Positions 44,946 through 54,062 of a stretch of 64,000 bases of DNA are shown piece after piece (the stretch's first letter is position 1; every line of letters begins with the position of its first letter). Made by a program: the position numbers and the translations under genes. This stretch comes from Pseudomonas sp. Irchel s3b2 (GTDB lineage: Bacteria; Pseudomonadota; Gammaproteobacteria; Pseudomonadales; Pseudomonadaceae), in the NCBI RefSeq assembly GCF_900187445.1, contig NZ_FYEB01000013.1, positions 1 to 64,000 of the forward strand, read 5' to 3'. Under the pieces are notes generated by a model. The model ran no database searches. It saw nothing but the letters and a program-made list of their open reading frames with translations, and was not told the origin of the DNA.

Positions 44946-45811
44946 CGGCGGTAGCGGTATTGCGCCTGCCTTTGGCGGTGGATTTGAGCGGGTTCGTCAA
45001 ACTGCTGCAGCGCATGCAAGTGCCCCACCGGGTCAGCGAAGAGTCGGGTGAACAGGTGCTGTGGGTGCCGGCCAACATCAGCGAAGACGTGCGCTCGTTG
45101 TACGAACGCTTTCCGGCGGGCGACCCCGATCAGCAGCTGGATATCCCGATCGCGCAAACACGGCAGCGTCCGGGCCTGGTCGAGCAGTTGCGCCACAGCA
45201 AGGCCACGGCGTTGGTGCTATTGCTGAGCCTGATCGTCGCCATGGTGACCCTGCTTGGCGAAAACCTCGAGACGATGCGTTGGCTGACTTTCCTCGATTT
45301 CCGCGTGGTCGGTGACTACATCCATTTCACGCCACTGGCCGACAGCCTCGCGGCGGGGCAGTGGTGGCGTCTGGTGACGCCGATGCTGGTCCACTTCGGC
45401 ATCCTGCACCTGGCCATGAATGGCATGTGGTACTGGGAGCTGGGGCGGCGCATCGAGTCGCGTCAGGGCAGCATCAACCTGATCGGCCTGACGTTGCTGT
45501 TCAGCCTGGTGTCCAACTATACCCAGTTCCTTTTCAGCGGCCCGAGCCTGTTTGGCGGGTTGTCCGGCGTGCTTTACGGCCTGCTCGGGCATTGCTGGAT
45601 TTTCCAGCTTCTGTCGCCCAACCCGGCGTATCGCCTGCCCCGCGGGGTGTTGGCGATGATGCTGGTGTGGTTGCTGGTGTGCCTGTCGGGGCTGGTCTCG
45701 ATGATCGGCTTCGGCCAAATTGCCAACGCGGCCCACGTCAGCGGGTTACTCATCGGATGCTTCACCGGTCTGTTGGGCGGTTTGTACAACCGCCGTAAAC
45801 TGGCCGTCTAA
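44942..45811 (+). CDS. glpG: Rhomboid-family intramembrane serine protease
   Basis: A 289-residue GlpG-type protease: a soluble N-terminal domain (residues 1-85) followed by six membrane helices. The catalytic Ser is in FGGLSGVLYGLLG and the His in IANAAHVSGLLIG; the loop motif HLAMNGMWYWELG (HxxxNxxW, with WxxG) is also present. It cleaves membrane substrates inside the bilayer; the physiological target is unknown. ATG overlaps the phosphoesterase stop (ATGA). Confidence 0.9.
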   Translation: MTAVAVLRLPLAVDLSGFVKLLQRMQVPHRVSEESGEQVLWVPANISEDVRSLYERFPAGDPDQQLDIPIAQTRQRPGLVEQLRHSKATALVLLLSLIVAMVTLLGENLETMRWLTFLDFRVVGDYIHFTPLADSLAAGQWWRLVTPMLVHFGILHLAMNGMWYWELGRRIESRQGSINLIGLTLLFSLVSNYTQFLFSGPSLFGGLSGVLYGLLGHCWIFQLLSPNPAYRLPRGVLAMMLVWLLVCLSGLVSMIGFGQIANAAHVSGLLIGCFTGLLGGLYNRRKLAV

Positions 45812-45843
45812 AACAGTTATGAATAAAGAGCGCGGAGCCCTAG

Positions 45844-46104
45844 ATGTCCTCTTTTAACGAAATGATCAAAAACATCACCCCGGATATCTACCAGAGCCTG
45901 AAACTGGCGGTGGAAATCGGCAAATGGTCCGACGGTGGCAAACTCACCGCCGAGCAGCGCGAACTGTCCCTGCAAGCGATGATCGCCTGGGAAATCCAGA
46001 ACCTGCCCGAGGAAGAGCGCACCGGCTACATGGGCCCGCAGGAATGCGAGTCGAAGTCGATTGAAGTGCCAAACATTCTGTTCAAATCGGATGCCATCCA
46101 TTGA
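45844..46104 (+). CDS. DUF1315 family protein (YeaC-like)
   Basis: An 86-residue protein of the DUF1315/YeaC family, starting SSFNEMIKNITPDIYQSLKLAVEIGKWSDG. No function is established. The stop overlaps the TTG start of the next gene, so the two are translationally coupled and likely related in role. Confidence 0.85.
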   Translation: MSSFNEMIKNITPDIYQSLKLAVEIGKWSDGGKLTAEQRELSLQAMIAWEIQNLPEEERTGYMGPQECESKSIEVPNILFKSDAIH

Positions 46105-46931
46105 TCGAGATTGGCCGCGGTGCAATCAGCAAAATGTCGGCGCGCCTTGACGGGCCGAACGTTCAGTACGCTTTTCGTCTGGGCGACGCCGAGGTACCGG
46201 TCAATCCGTTGATCGGCACCACAGTGCGCCTGGAATACCTGGGGGCGATCCACTGCACCCATTGCGGACGCAAGACCAAAACCAGTTTCAGCCAGGGTTA
46301 CTGCTACCCGTGCATGACCAAACTGGCGCAGTGCGACATTTGCATCATGAGCCCGGAGCGTTGCCACTACGACGCTGGCACCTGCCGTGATCCGGAGTGG
46401 GGCGAAAAATTCTGCATGACCGATCATGTGGTGTATCTGGCCAATTCGTCGGGGATCAAGGTCGGCATTACCCGTGCCACACAGTTACCCACCCGTTGGC
46501 TCGATCAGGGCGCCAGCCAGGCCTTGCCGATCATGCGCGTCGCGACCCGTCAACAGTCGGGCTTCGTCGAAGACCTGTTCCGCAGCCAGGTAGCCGACAA
46601 GACCAACTGGCGTGCTTTACTCAAGGGTGATGCGGTGTCGGTGGACTTGGCGCAGGTTCGCGATCAGCTGTTCGACAGCTGCGCCGAAGGCCTGCAAACA
46701 TTGCAGGAACGATTTGGCCTGCAAGCAATCCAGACCATTACCGATGTCGAACCGCTCGAGATCCGCTATCCGGTCGAGCAATACCCGGCCAAGATTGTCA
46801 GCTTCAACCTGGACAAGAACCCGATTGCCGAAGGCACGCTGCTGGGGATCAAGGGCCAATACCTGATTTTCGACACCGGCGTGATCAATATTCGTAAATA
46901 CACGGCCTACCAGCTCGCCGTGCATCAGTAA
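46101..46931 (+). CDS. DUF2797 family protein with zinc-type cysteines and a GIY-YIG-like segment
   Basis: A 276-residue protein. Cysteine clusters IHCTHCGRKTKTSFSQGYCYPC and QCDICIMSPERCHYDAGTC look like zinc sites. The following VVYLANSSGIKVGITRATQLPTRWLDQGAS resembles the start of a GIY-YIG domain. Start is TTG at 46101, overlapping the previous stop by four bases; the homologues I recall begin at this position, whereas the first ATG (46134) would lose 11 residues. The function is unknown. Confidence 0.8.
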   Translation: MIEIGRGAISKMSARLDGPNVQYAFRLGDAEVPVNPLIGTTVRLEYLGAIHCTHCGRKTKTSFSQGYCYPCMTKLAQCDICIMSPERCHYDAGTCRDPEWGEKFCMTDHVVYLANSSGIKVGITRATQLPTRWLDQGASQALPIMRVATRQQSGFVEDLFRSQVADKTNWRALLKGDAVSVDLAQVRDQLFDSCAEGLQTLQERFGLQAIQTITDVEPLEIRYPVEQYPAKIVSFNLDKNPIAEGTLLGIKGQYLIFDTGVINIRKYTAYQLAVHQ

Positions 46932-46941
46932 GGATTCCAGC

Positions 46942-49599
46942 ATGCGCACCGAACAACCGAAGATGATCTACCTGAAGGACTATCAGGCGCCTGAGTACCT
47001 GATCGACGAGACGCACCTGACCTTCGAGTTGTTCGAGGACCACAGCCTGGTCCATGCGCAACTGGTGATGCGCCGCAATCCTGAACGTGGCCCGGGCCTG
47101 CCGCCGCTGGTACTGGACGGTCAGCAACTCGAACTGCTGTCGGTGACGTTGGCCGATCGCGAACTGAGCGCCGCCGACTACCACTTGACCGAGAACCACT
47201 TGACCGTGCAACCGACCGACACAAGCTTCACGGTCGACACCAGCGTCCGGATCCACCCGGAAACCAACACCGCCCTGGAAGGCCTGTACAAATCCGGCAC
47301 CATGTTCTGCACCCAGTGCGAGGCCGAAGGTTTCCGCAAGATCACCTATTACCTCGACCGCCCGGACGTGATGAGCACCTTCACCACCACGGTGGTTGCC
47401 GAGCAGCACAGCTATCCGGTGCTGCTGTCCAACGGCAACCCGATTGCCTCAGGTCCGGGCGAAGACGGCCGGCACTGGGCGACCTGGGAAGACCCGTTCA
47501 AGAAGCCGGCCTACCTGTTCGCGCTGGTGGCCGGTGACCTGTGGTGCGTCGAAGACACCTTCACCACCATGACCGAGCGCTCCGTGGCGCTGCGCATTTA
47601 TGTCGAACCGGAAAACATCGACAAGTGCCAGCACGCCATGAACAGCCTGAAGAAGTCGATGCGCTGGGACGAAGAGGTTTACGGTCGCGAGTACGACCTG
47701 GACATCTTCATGATCGTCGCGGTCAACGACTTCAACATGGGCGCCATGGAAAACAAGGGCCTCAACATCTTCAACTCCAGCGCCGTGCTGGCCCGCGCCG
47801 AAACCGCTACCGACGCCGCGCATCAACGGGTGGAAGCGATCGTTGCCCACGAATACTTCCACAACTGGTCGGGCAACCGCGTGACCTGCCGCGACTGGTT
47901 CCAGTTGTCGCTCAAGGAAGGCTTCACCGTGTTCCGCGATTCCGGCTTCTCCGCCGACATGAACTCGGCCACGGTCAAGCGCATCCAGGACGTGGCCTAT
48001 CTGCGCACCCACCAGTTCGCAGAAGATGCTGGCCCGATGGCCCACGCCGTGCGCCCGGACAGCTTCATCGAGATTTCCAACTTCTACACCCTGACCGTGT
48101 ACGAAAAGGGTTCGGAAGTGGTCGGCATGATCCACACGTTGCTCGGCGCTGACGGCTTCCGCAAAGGCAGCGACCTGTACTTCGAACGCCATGACGGCCA
48201 GGCCGTGACCTGCGACGACTTCATCAAGGCCATGGAGGACGCCAACGGCGTTGACCTGACCCAATTCAAACGCTGGTACAGCCAGGCCGGCACACCACGT
48301 TTGGCGGTGAGCGAGTCCTACGACGCCGCAGCGAAAACCTACAGCCTGACCTTCCGTCAGAGCTGTCCGGAAACCCCGGACAAGGTGGAAAAGCTGCCGT
48401 TCGTGATTCCGGTGGAACTGGGCCTGCTGGACAGCAAGGGTGGCGAAATTGCCCTGCGTCTTTCCGGTGAAGCCAGTGCTCAAGGCACCTCGCGGGTTAT
48501 TTCGGTGACTGAAGCCGAGCAGACCTTCACCTTCGTCGACATCGCCGAAAAGCCGCTGCCTTCGTTGCTGCGCGGGTTCTCGGCACCGGTGAAACTGAGC
48601 TTCCCGTACGACCGCGATCAGCTGATGTTCCTGATGCAACACGACAGTGATGGTTTCAACCGCTGGGATGCCGGTCAGCAATTGTCGGTGCAAGTGCTGC
48701 AAGAGTTGATCGAACAGCAACAGAAGGGTGAAGCGCTGGTGCTGGATCAGCGTTTGGTTTCAGCGCTGCGTACCGTGCTGTCCGACGACACACTGGATCA
48801 GGCCATGGTCGCCGAAATGCTCTCGTTACCGGGCGAGGCGTATCTGACTGAGATCAGTGAAGTGGCTGACGTAGACGCCATTCACACGGCCCGCGAGTTT
48901 GCCCGTAAGCAATTGGCTGAAGGTTTGTTCGAGGCATTGTGGCTGCGTTATCAGGCCAATCGCGATCTCTCGAAGAAAACGCCATATGTGGCCGAGGCCG
49001 AGCATTTCGCCCGCCGTGCGCTGCAAAACATTGCGCTGTCGTATCTGATGCTCAGCGGCAAACCGGAAGTGTTGGCGGCAACTCTTGAGCAGTTCGACAC
49101 CAGCGACAACATGACCGAGCGTCTGACGGCGTTGGCGGTGGTGGTGAATTCGCCATTCGAAGAGCAGAAAGCCACGGCGTTGGCGACCTTCGCCGAACAT
49201 TTCAAGGACAATCCGCTGGTCATGGATCAGTGGTTCAGCGTTCAGGCCGGCAGCACATTGCCGGGCGGTCTGGAGCGGGTCAAAGCCTTGATGCAACATC
49301 CGGCGTTCACGATCAAGAACCCGAACAAGGTGCGAGCACTGATCGGCGCGTTTGCCGGGCAGAACCTGATCAACTTCCATGCGGCGGATGGTTCCGGGTA
49401 TCGGTTCCTGGCGGATCTGGTGATCGAGTTGAACGGGTTTAACCCGCAGATCGCCTCTCGCCAACTGGCGCCGCTGACTCGCTGGCGCAAATACGACGAC
49501 GCTCGTCAGGCGTTGATGAAAGGCGAACTGGAGCGGATTCGTGCTTCGGGGCAGCTGTCCAGCGATGTGTTTGAAGTGGTCAGCAAAAGCCTGGCCTGA
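46942..49599 (+). CDS. pepN: Aminopeptidase N (M1 zinc metallopeptidase)
   Basis: An 885-residue cytoplasmic aminopeptidase. The exopeptidase motif is NMGAMENKGLNIF and the zinc site HEYFHNWSGNR with a downstream Glu in the NxxxKEG stretch (LSLKEGFTVF). It trims peptides from protein turnover. The C-terminal half is the helical DUF3458 region. Length equals the gamma-proteobacterial enzyme. Ten bases separate it from the DUF2797 gene. Confidence 0.97.
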   Translation: MRTEQPKMIYLKDYQAPEYLIDETHLTFELFEDHSLVHAQLVMRRNPERGPGLPPLVLDGQQLELLSVTLADRELSAADYHLTENHLTVQPTDTSFTVDTSVRIHPETNTALEGLYKSGTMFCTQCEAEGFRKITYYLDRPDVMSTFTTTVVAEQHSYPVLLSNGNPIASGPGEDGRHWATWEDPFKKPAYLFALVAGDLWCVEDTFTTMTERSVALRIYVEPENIDKCQHAMNSLKKSMRWDEEVYGREYDLDIFMIVAVNDFNMGAMENKGLNIFNSSAVLARAETATDAAHQRVEAIVAHEYFHNWSGNRVTCRDWFQLSLKEGFTVFRDSGFSADMNSATVKRIQDVAYLRTHQFAEDAGPMAHAVRPDSFIEISNFYTLTVYEKGSEVVGMIHTLLGADGFRKGSDLYFERHDGQAVTCDDFIKAMEDANGVDLTQFKRWYSQAGTPRLAVSESYDAAAKTYSLTFRQSCPETPDKVEKLPFVIPVELGLLDSKGGEIALRLSGEASAQGTSRVISVTEAEQTFTFVDIAEKPLPSLLRGFSAPVKLSFPYDRDQLMFLMQHDSDGFNRWDAGQQLSVQVLQELIEQQQKGEALVLDQRLVSALRTVLSDDTLDQAMVAEMLSLPGEAYLTEISEVADVDAIHTAREFARKQLAEGLFEALWLRYQANRDLSKKTPYVAEAEHFARRALQNIALSYLMLSGKPEVLAATLEQFDTSDNMTERLTALAVVVNSPFEEQKATALATFAEHFKDNPLVMDQWFSVQAGSTLPGGLERVKALMQHPAFTIKNPNKVRALIGAFAGQNLINFHAADGSGYRFLADLVIELNGFNPQIASRQLAPLTRWRKYDDARQALMKGELERIRASGQLSSDVFEVVSKSLA

Positions 49600-49634
49600 G
49601 TTTGGCCTTGCTCCTTCAGGGTTCACTCGGACCC

Positions 49635-49722
49635 CGTAGGAGCGAGGCTTGCCCGCGATATAGGCGGCACAGTCAACATTGATGTCGTCAGATATACCGC
49701 TTTCGCGAGCAAGCTCGCTCCA
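49635..49722. repeat. Two REP copies, different subtypes, inverted
   Basis: A GAGGCTTGCCCGCGA-type copy at about 49635-49658 and a GCGAGCAAGCTCGCTC-type copy at about 49702-49722 in opposite orientation, between pepN and the aldo/keto reductase. Confidence 0.7.
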
Positions 49723-49748
49723 GGTGATCTGACCCCACAGGAAACCGC

Positions 49749-50744
49749 TTACCGGTCAAGCAACTTCATGACTTCTTCCGGATAACGCAAGCCTGCCGTG
49801 GCATTGACCGGGAATATCGCTTCCAGGGCCTGCAACTCTTCGCGACTCAGCTTCACGTCCAGCGCGGCCACATTTTCTTCCAGGTATTTACGCTGTTTGG
49901 TGCCTGGAATCGGAATCAAATAATCCCCTTGGGCCAAGACCCACGCCAATGCCAGTTGACCCGCCGTCACACCCTTATCGGCGGCCAAGGCTTGCACCTG
50001 CTGCACCAGCAACAAGTTTTTTGCGAAGTTTTGCCCTTGAAAACGTGGACTGAAGCGACGGTAGTCGTCGGCTGCGAAATCATCCGGATTTTTCAGTGCT
50101 CCGGTCAGAAAGCCCCGGCCCAATGGACTGTAAGGTACAAAGGCAACGCCCAGGCGCCGGCACGCGGCCAGGCAACCGTTCTCCTCCTGATCGCGGCTCC
50201 ATAGCGAATATTCACTTTGCAGTGCGCTGATCGGATGAACCTTGTTCGCTCGCTCCAACGTGGCGACCGACGCTTCACTCAATCCCAGATAACGCACCTT
50301 GCCTGCCTTCACCAGTTCTGCCATGGCTCCAACGGTTTCCTCGATGGCCACCTGCGGATCGATGCGGTGCTGGTAATACAAATCCAGGGTTTCCACGCCA
50401 AGGCGCTTGAGGGTGCCGTCGATAGCGTCGCGAATGTATTCCGGTCGACCGTTGACGCCCCGTGCACCGGGGTTGGATGGGTCGCGGACAATGCCGAACT
50501 TGCTGGCCAGAAACACCTGGTCACGCTTGCCGACAATGGCCTTGCCGATCAGCTCTTCGTTGGTGTGTGGGCCGTACATGTCTGCTGTGTCGAGCAGATT
50601 GATCCCCAGTTCCAGCGCGCGGTGCAAAGTAGCCGTGGCTTCTCGGGTGTCCACGCCTGTGGTGTAGAAATCGGTCATGCCCATGCAGCCAAGACCAATC
50701 GCGCTCACCTGCGGACCGTTTTTGCCCAGTTGACGTGTTTGCAT
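49749..50744 (-). CDS. Aldo/keto reductase
   Basis: A 331-residue AKR of the AKR13/YakC-like group: IGLGCMGMTDFY at the start; catalytic D and Y in NLLDTADMYGPHTNEELIG, K in VFLASKFGIV, H in LDLYYQHRIDPQV; cofactor site IPIPGTKQRKYLEENVAAL. Reduces aldehydes or ketones with NADPH; the substrate is unknown. Divergent from the LysR gene at 50863. Confidence 0.92.
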   Translation of the reverse strand: MQTRQLGKNGPQVSAIGLGCMGMTDFYTTGVDTREATATLHRALELGINLLDTADMYGPHTNEELIGKAIVGKRDQVFLASKFGIVRDPSNPGARGVNGRPEYIRDAIDGTLKRLGVETLDLYYQHRIDPQVAIEETVGAMAELVKAGKVRYLGLSEASVATLERANKVHPISALQSEYSLWSRDQEENGCLAACRRLGVAFVPYSPLGRGFLTGALKNPDDFAADDYRRFSPRFQGQNFAKNLLLVQQVQALAADKGVTAGQLALAWVLAQGDYLIPIPGTKQRKYLEENVAALDVKLSREELQALEAIFPVNATAGLRYPEEVMKLLDR

Positions 50745-50862
50745 GAAATCAGCTCCCTGTGAATTGAAATCCTATTGTTGACCTCGACAGAAACAAGATA
50801 AACCGGCTAAAACTGCTATCACTATTCGTAATTTCTAAATAATCAGCCGGTAAGCCAAAGCA

Positions 50863-51789
50863 ATGGACCGTTTCAACGCCATGCGCGTGTTCACCCGAAT
50901 CGTCGAACTGGGCGGCTTCGCCAAAGCGGCGGACAGCCTGCAATTGCCCCGGGCTTCGGTGACCATTCTGATCAAGCAACTTGAGGCACATCTGGGCGTG
51001 CAACTGCTGCAACGCACCACCCGGCAGATCAGCCTGACGCTCGATGGCGCTGCCTATTACCCGCGTTGCGTGCGGCTGCTGGCGGATCTTGAGGAAACCG
51101 AAGCCGTATTTTCCGCTGCTCGCCACAACCCCAAAGGTTCGCTGCGAGTGGATATGCCGGCGGGAGTGGGGCGCTTGATCGTGATTCCGGCCTTACCGCA
51201 ATTCACTGCCAGGTATCCATTGATCGAACTGGAAATCGGTTTGAATGACCGGCCTGTGGATCTGATCCGCGAAGGTGTCGATTGCGTGTTGCGGGGTGGC
51301 TCGACCCTGGACGACTCACTGGTGGCACGGCCGCTGGGAGTGATGGACCAAGTCACCTGTGCGAGCCCGGAATACTTGCAGCGTCGCGGGACTCCGCTGT
51401 GTCTGGAGGATCTGAAGGGCCACCAGATGGTGGAATACTTTTTCAGTGACACCGGCAAACGCTACGGACTGGAATTTGTACTCGATGACCAGCTGCGGCT
51501 GATCGACCTGCCCAAGCACGTCTCGGTCAATAGCGCCGATGGCTATCTGGCGGCGTGTGAGGCGGGATATGGCTTGGTCCAGACCCCGTATTATCACGTT
51601 GCCCGCCAACTGAAGGAGGGGCGTTTGATCGAGGTCCTGAGGGACGTGCCGCCACCGGGTATGCCGCTGACGGCGCTCTATCCTCCTCATCGCCAGTTGT
51701 CCCGGCGGGTGCGGGTGTTCGTCGACTGGATGGTGGAACTCTGTGCGCAGTCGGCTAATGGTTTTTACAAAAAAGACTCACGCGGCTGA
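50863..51789 (+). CDS. LysR-family transcriptional regulator
   Basis: A 308-residue LysR protein: MDRFNAMRVFTRIVELGGFAKAADSLQLPRASVTILIKQLEAHLGVQLLQRTTR and a typical binding domain. It is divergent from the aldo/keto reductase and probably controls it. The 3' end overlaps the end of the converging GNAT gene by 12 bases. Confidence 0.92.
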   Translation: MDRFNAMRVFTRIVELGGFAKAADSLQLPRASVTILIKQLEAHLGVQLLQRTTRQISLTLDGAAYYPRCVRLLADLEETEAVFSAARHNPKGSLRVDMPAGVGRLIVIPALPQFTARYPLIELEIGLNDRPVDLIREGVDCVLRGGSTLDDSLVARPLGVMDQVTCASPEYLQRRGTPLCLEDLKGHQMVEYFFSDTGKRYGLEFVLDDQLRLIDLPKHVSVNSADGYLAACEAGYGLVQTPYYHVARQLKEGRLIEVLRDVPPPGMPLTALYPPHRQLSRRVRVFVDWMVELCAQSANGFYKKDSRG

Positions 51790-52713
51790 GCGGTTACCCA
51801 TAGGGGTGTTGGCGTTTTGCTGTAAGTCGTCATGCAACTGTTGCATGTGCGCGCAGTGCAGGTTGAGGGATCTAGACTGGACGCCCCGATGAAACAGTGC
51901 GAACCAGCCATTGTCACTTGGCATGGGCATCAGGCCTGTGAAGGTGAAGCCCAGAGCCGAAAAACTGCGCAAGTTCCGGGCGAAGTGCCGGGACAATTCG
52001 AGTCTGGCTGAAATCAGCCAGTGCCTGGGCAGTTGCCAGAGTTGCTCAAGCAAGTGTTTGTTCAAGCGCTGAATGACAATATCGAACCGATGCTGATGTT
52101 GCTTGATCTGTAAGGGGATCGCGGGCTGTGACGCCTTGTCCTGGTGGGTTCCAAACACCGAGCACAGGTGTTGCATAAACGCCCGGCAGCTTGCGGGCCA
52201 AGGGATATCGGGGAGCGGGCGCGCGTATCCGTCGATCATGTGATAGCCCATCACGATGGTTTCCGGAAGTGGTTCAGCGAATGGCGAAGGAACGTAGTCG
52301 GGAAGCAGTCCAGTGCTGTAAAAGCCGACTCTTTCTGCCATCCGTTGAGTATAAGGATGGTGGGTCACTTGCTTGATCGAGACGCTCTTGAGCCCCAGAG
52401 CGTCTGACAGCATCAGTAATTCCTGGCCCAGACGGGTGGCGATGTTCTGTCCCTGCGCGGCGGGATGTACCACGCTGAGGGCCAGTTCCGCGGTATTCGA
52501 CGGGATATCGCGGCACAACGCGGCGTGCCCGACAACGCGCGCGTCGTCCACTGCGAGCATTGATTGCCAGCGACCCTCGGTGTTGTGCTGACTGATCATG
52601 TTCGGCAGATAGACATCCGGCTGAACGTAATGACCGCCGTAGACCTCTCGAAACAACCGGCTCACGGCATGTGCGTCGGAAGGGCGGTAGGGTCGAAAAA
52701 TCAACCGGTTCAT
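51778..52713 (-). CDS. GNAT acetyltransferase with extra C-terminal region (last gene of lux-like operon)
   Basis: A 311-residue protein. Residues 1-170 are a GNAT domain: FRPYRPSDAHAVSRLFREVYGGHYV at the start and the CoA loop LSVVHPAAQGQNIATRLGQELL. The remaining 140 residues, rich in Leu, His and Gln, match no family I recognise. The ATG at 52711-52713 overlaps the stop of the adenylate-forming gene (TGATG), so translation is coupled. It probably transfers an acyl group in the pathway of this operon. Function otherwise unknown. Confidence 0.75.
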   Translation of the reverse strand: MNRLIFRPYRPSDAHAVSRLFREVYGGHYVQPDVYLPNMISQHNTEGRWQSMLAVDDARVVGHAALCRDIPSNTAELALSVVHPAAQGQNIATRLGQELLMLSDALGLKSVSIKQVTHHPYTQRMAERVGFYSTGLLPDYVPSPFAEPLPETIVMGYHMIDGYARPLPDIPWPASCRAFMQHLCSVFGTHQDKASQPAIPLQIKQHQHRFDIVIQRLNKHLLEQLWQLPRHWLISARLELSRHFARNLRSFSALGFTFTGLMPMPSDNGWFALFHRGVQSRSLNLHCAHMQQLHDDLQQNANTPMGNRSAA

Positions 52714-54002
52714 CACACGAGCTCCAGCGGCGGAGCGTCATACACTCGCAAATCCAGCACCCGCAGTTGTTTGCCCGAACGAGGGTGAAGCTTCAGGTCT
52801 GTGGTTGTGCAGGCCAGCACCCGCAACTCCAGCAGACCCTCACGGCTCAGGTCGTCGATGGCGGGGTAATGGGCAAGTAGCGCTTCACGCAATGCGCGGC
52901 GCGCCGGCTCGACGCTTTGTAACTGAGGTTCGGGCACCCACTTCACGCTCAACAGATCCTTGTGTCCGACCTGCTCGATCAGCAATTGCCATTGCTCGCT
53001 GTGTGCTGCGCGTTGAACGATCTCGTGTATTTCTTCGGTGAACAGCGACAGCACACCTACTCGTATTCGTTGACTGTGGGCGCTGCGCCCCTTGAGGGCG
53101 AATTTACGCATCGGGGTTGCAGCCGGTTCACGCCAACAAGCACGGTCGCCTACCGGGTAACGCAGCAGCGGCATGAGCCGGCGTGTCAGGTTGGTCAGTA
53201 CCAACAGCCCGGTGCGATCGCATTCTTCAATCACTTCACCGGTGTATTCATCGACGATTTCCAGCAAGGTTTGCGGCTCGAATACACGATGCTCGCCCAA
53301 TGCACAGTCACGATCGCTGGCGCCTATGAGTCCGGCGTCTACGCTGGCATAGCCAATGGAGGCGATACGGGCGCAGGGGAACACTTCGCCGAGGATTGCC
53401 AACTGCGGGGCAAACAGGCTTTCGCCGCCATACAGCAGCGTCTCGACCCCGCACAACACACGCCCATGCTGCGCCAGGTAGGCGGAGAATTGCAGTAACT
53501 GTGCTGGCACTCCGGCCAGAACGTTGATCCGATGTCGTGCGATGGCATCCGCCAGTACGTCCAGCTCGACGTCTCCGGTAAACGGAAACTCACAGATGGA
53601 TCGCCCGACATGGGCCAAAGAATCGTGGATAAACAGAAAGCTGGCATAGAGATCCCCTGAAAAGAACAGATTGGCGACACGGTCGCCATTGTTCAGTTGA
53701 GAAGAGAGGCTGTTTCCGAATGTACTGACCAGTGTTTGCCATTCCTCGTAGGAGTAAACCGCAAGTTTTCCCTGACTGGTCGAACCTCCGGTTTTAAACA
53801 CCAGCGCATCATCGACGTTTCCGGTCAGGACCGGCCAATGACTCAAATCGTTGCTGCCGGTCCAATAGTCGGATACATCGGTTAACGGTAGGTCTTTTAA
53901 AGTAATACCCTTCGAGGGCAAATGTTCCAGGTGTTTGCTGTAAAATTTTGAGTGTTGTCTTATATAAGGTACTAAATGTTCAAGCGAATAAGTTTGGTTC
54001 AC
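52713..54002 (-). CDS. PaaK-like adenylate-forming enzyme (stand-alone)
   Basis: A 429-residue member of the phenylacetate-CoA ligase/CapK-type adenylate-forming group. The phosphate-binding loop is VFKTGGSTSQGKLAVYS; later motifs are ANLFFSGDLYASFLFIHDSL, LLYGGES and YASVDAGLIGAS. The same motifs occur in the C-terminal half of the next gene product, so the two are paralogues. It should activate a carboxylic acid as an acyl-adenylate. Start is GTG at 54000-54002, weak ribosome site; 60 bases after the upstream stop. Confidence 0.8.
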   Translation of the reverse strand: MNQTYSLEHLVPYIRQHSKFYSKHLEHLPSKGITLKDLPLTDVSDYWTGSNDLSHWPVLTGNVDDALVFKTGGSTSQGKLAVYSYEEWQTLVSTFGNSLSSQLNNGDRVANLFFSGDLYASFLFIHDSLAHVGRSICEFPFTGDVELDVLADAIARHRINVLAGVPAQLLQFSAYLAQHGRVLCGVETLLYGGESLFAPQLAILGEVFPCARIASIGYASVDAGLIGASDRDCALGEHRVFEPQTLLEIVDEYTGEVIEECDRTGLLVLTNLTRRLMPLLRYPVGDRACWREPAATPMRKFALKGRSAHSQRIRVGVLSLFTEEIHEIVQRAAHSEQWQLLIEQVGHKDLLSVKWVPEPQLQSVEPARRALREALLAHYPAIDDLSREGLLELRVLACTTTDLKLHPRSGKQLRVLDLRVYDAPPLELV

Positions 54003-54062
54003 TGGATACTCTTTCTTATCAGGCGTTTTTGCCAGGAAGCAGCAACATTGAAGTGTCTGCTT

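Noticed and set aside
43974..45811. Phosphoesterase and rhomboid as a signalling pair with nadK
   Set aside because: They are co-transcribed, but there is no sequence evidence of functional linkage beyond a shared operon.
47449..48720. A 423-residue frame opposite pepN
   Set aside because: Antisense to conserved pepN sequence; no family signal.
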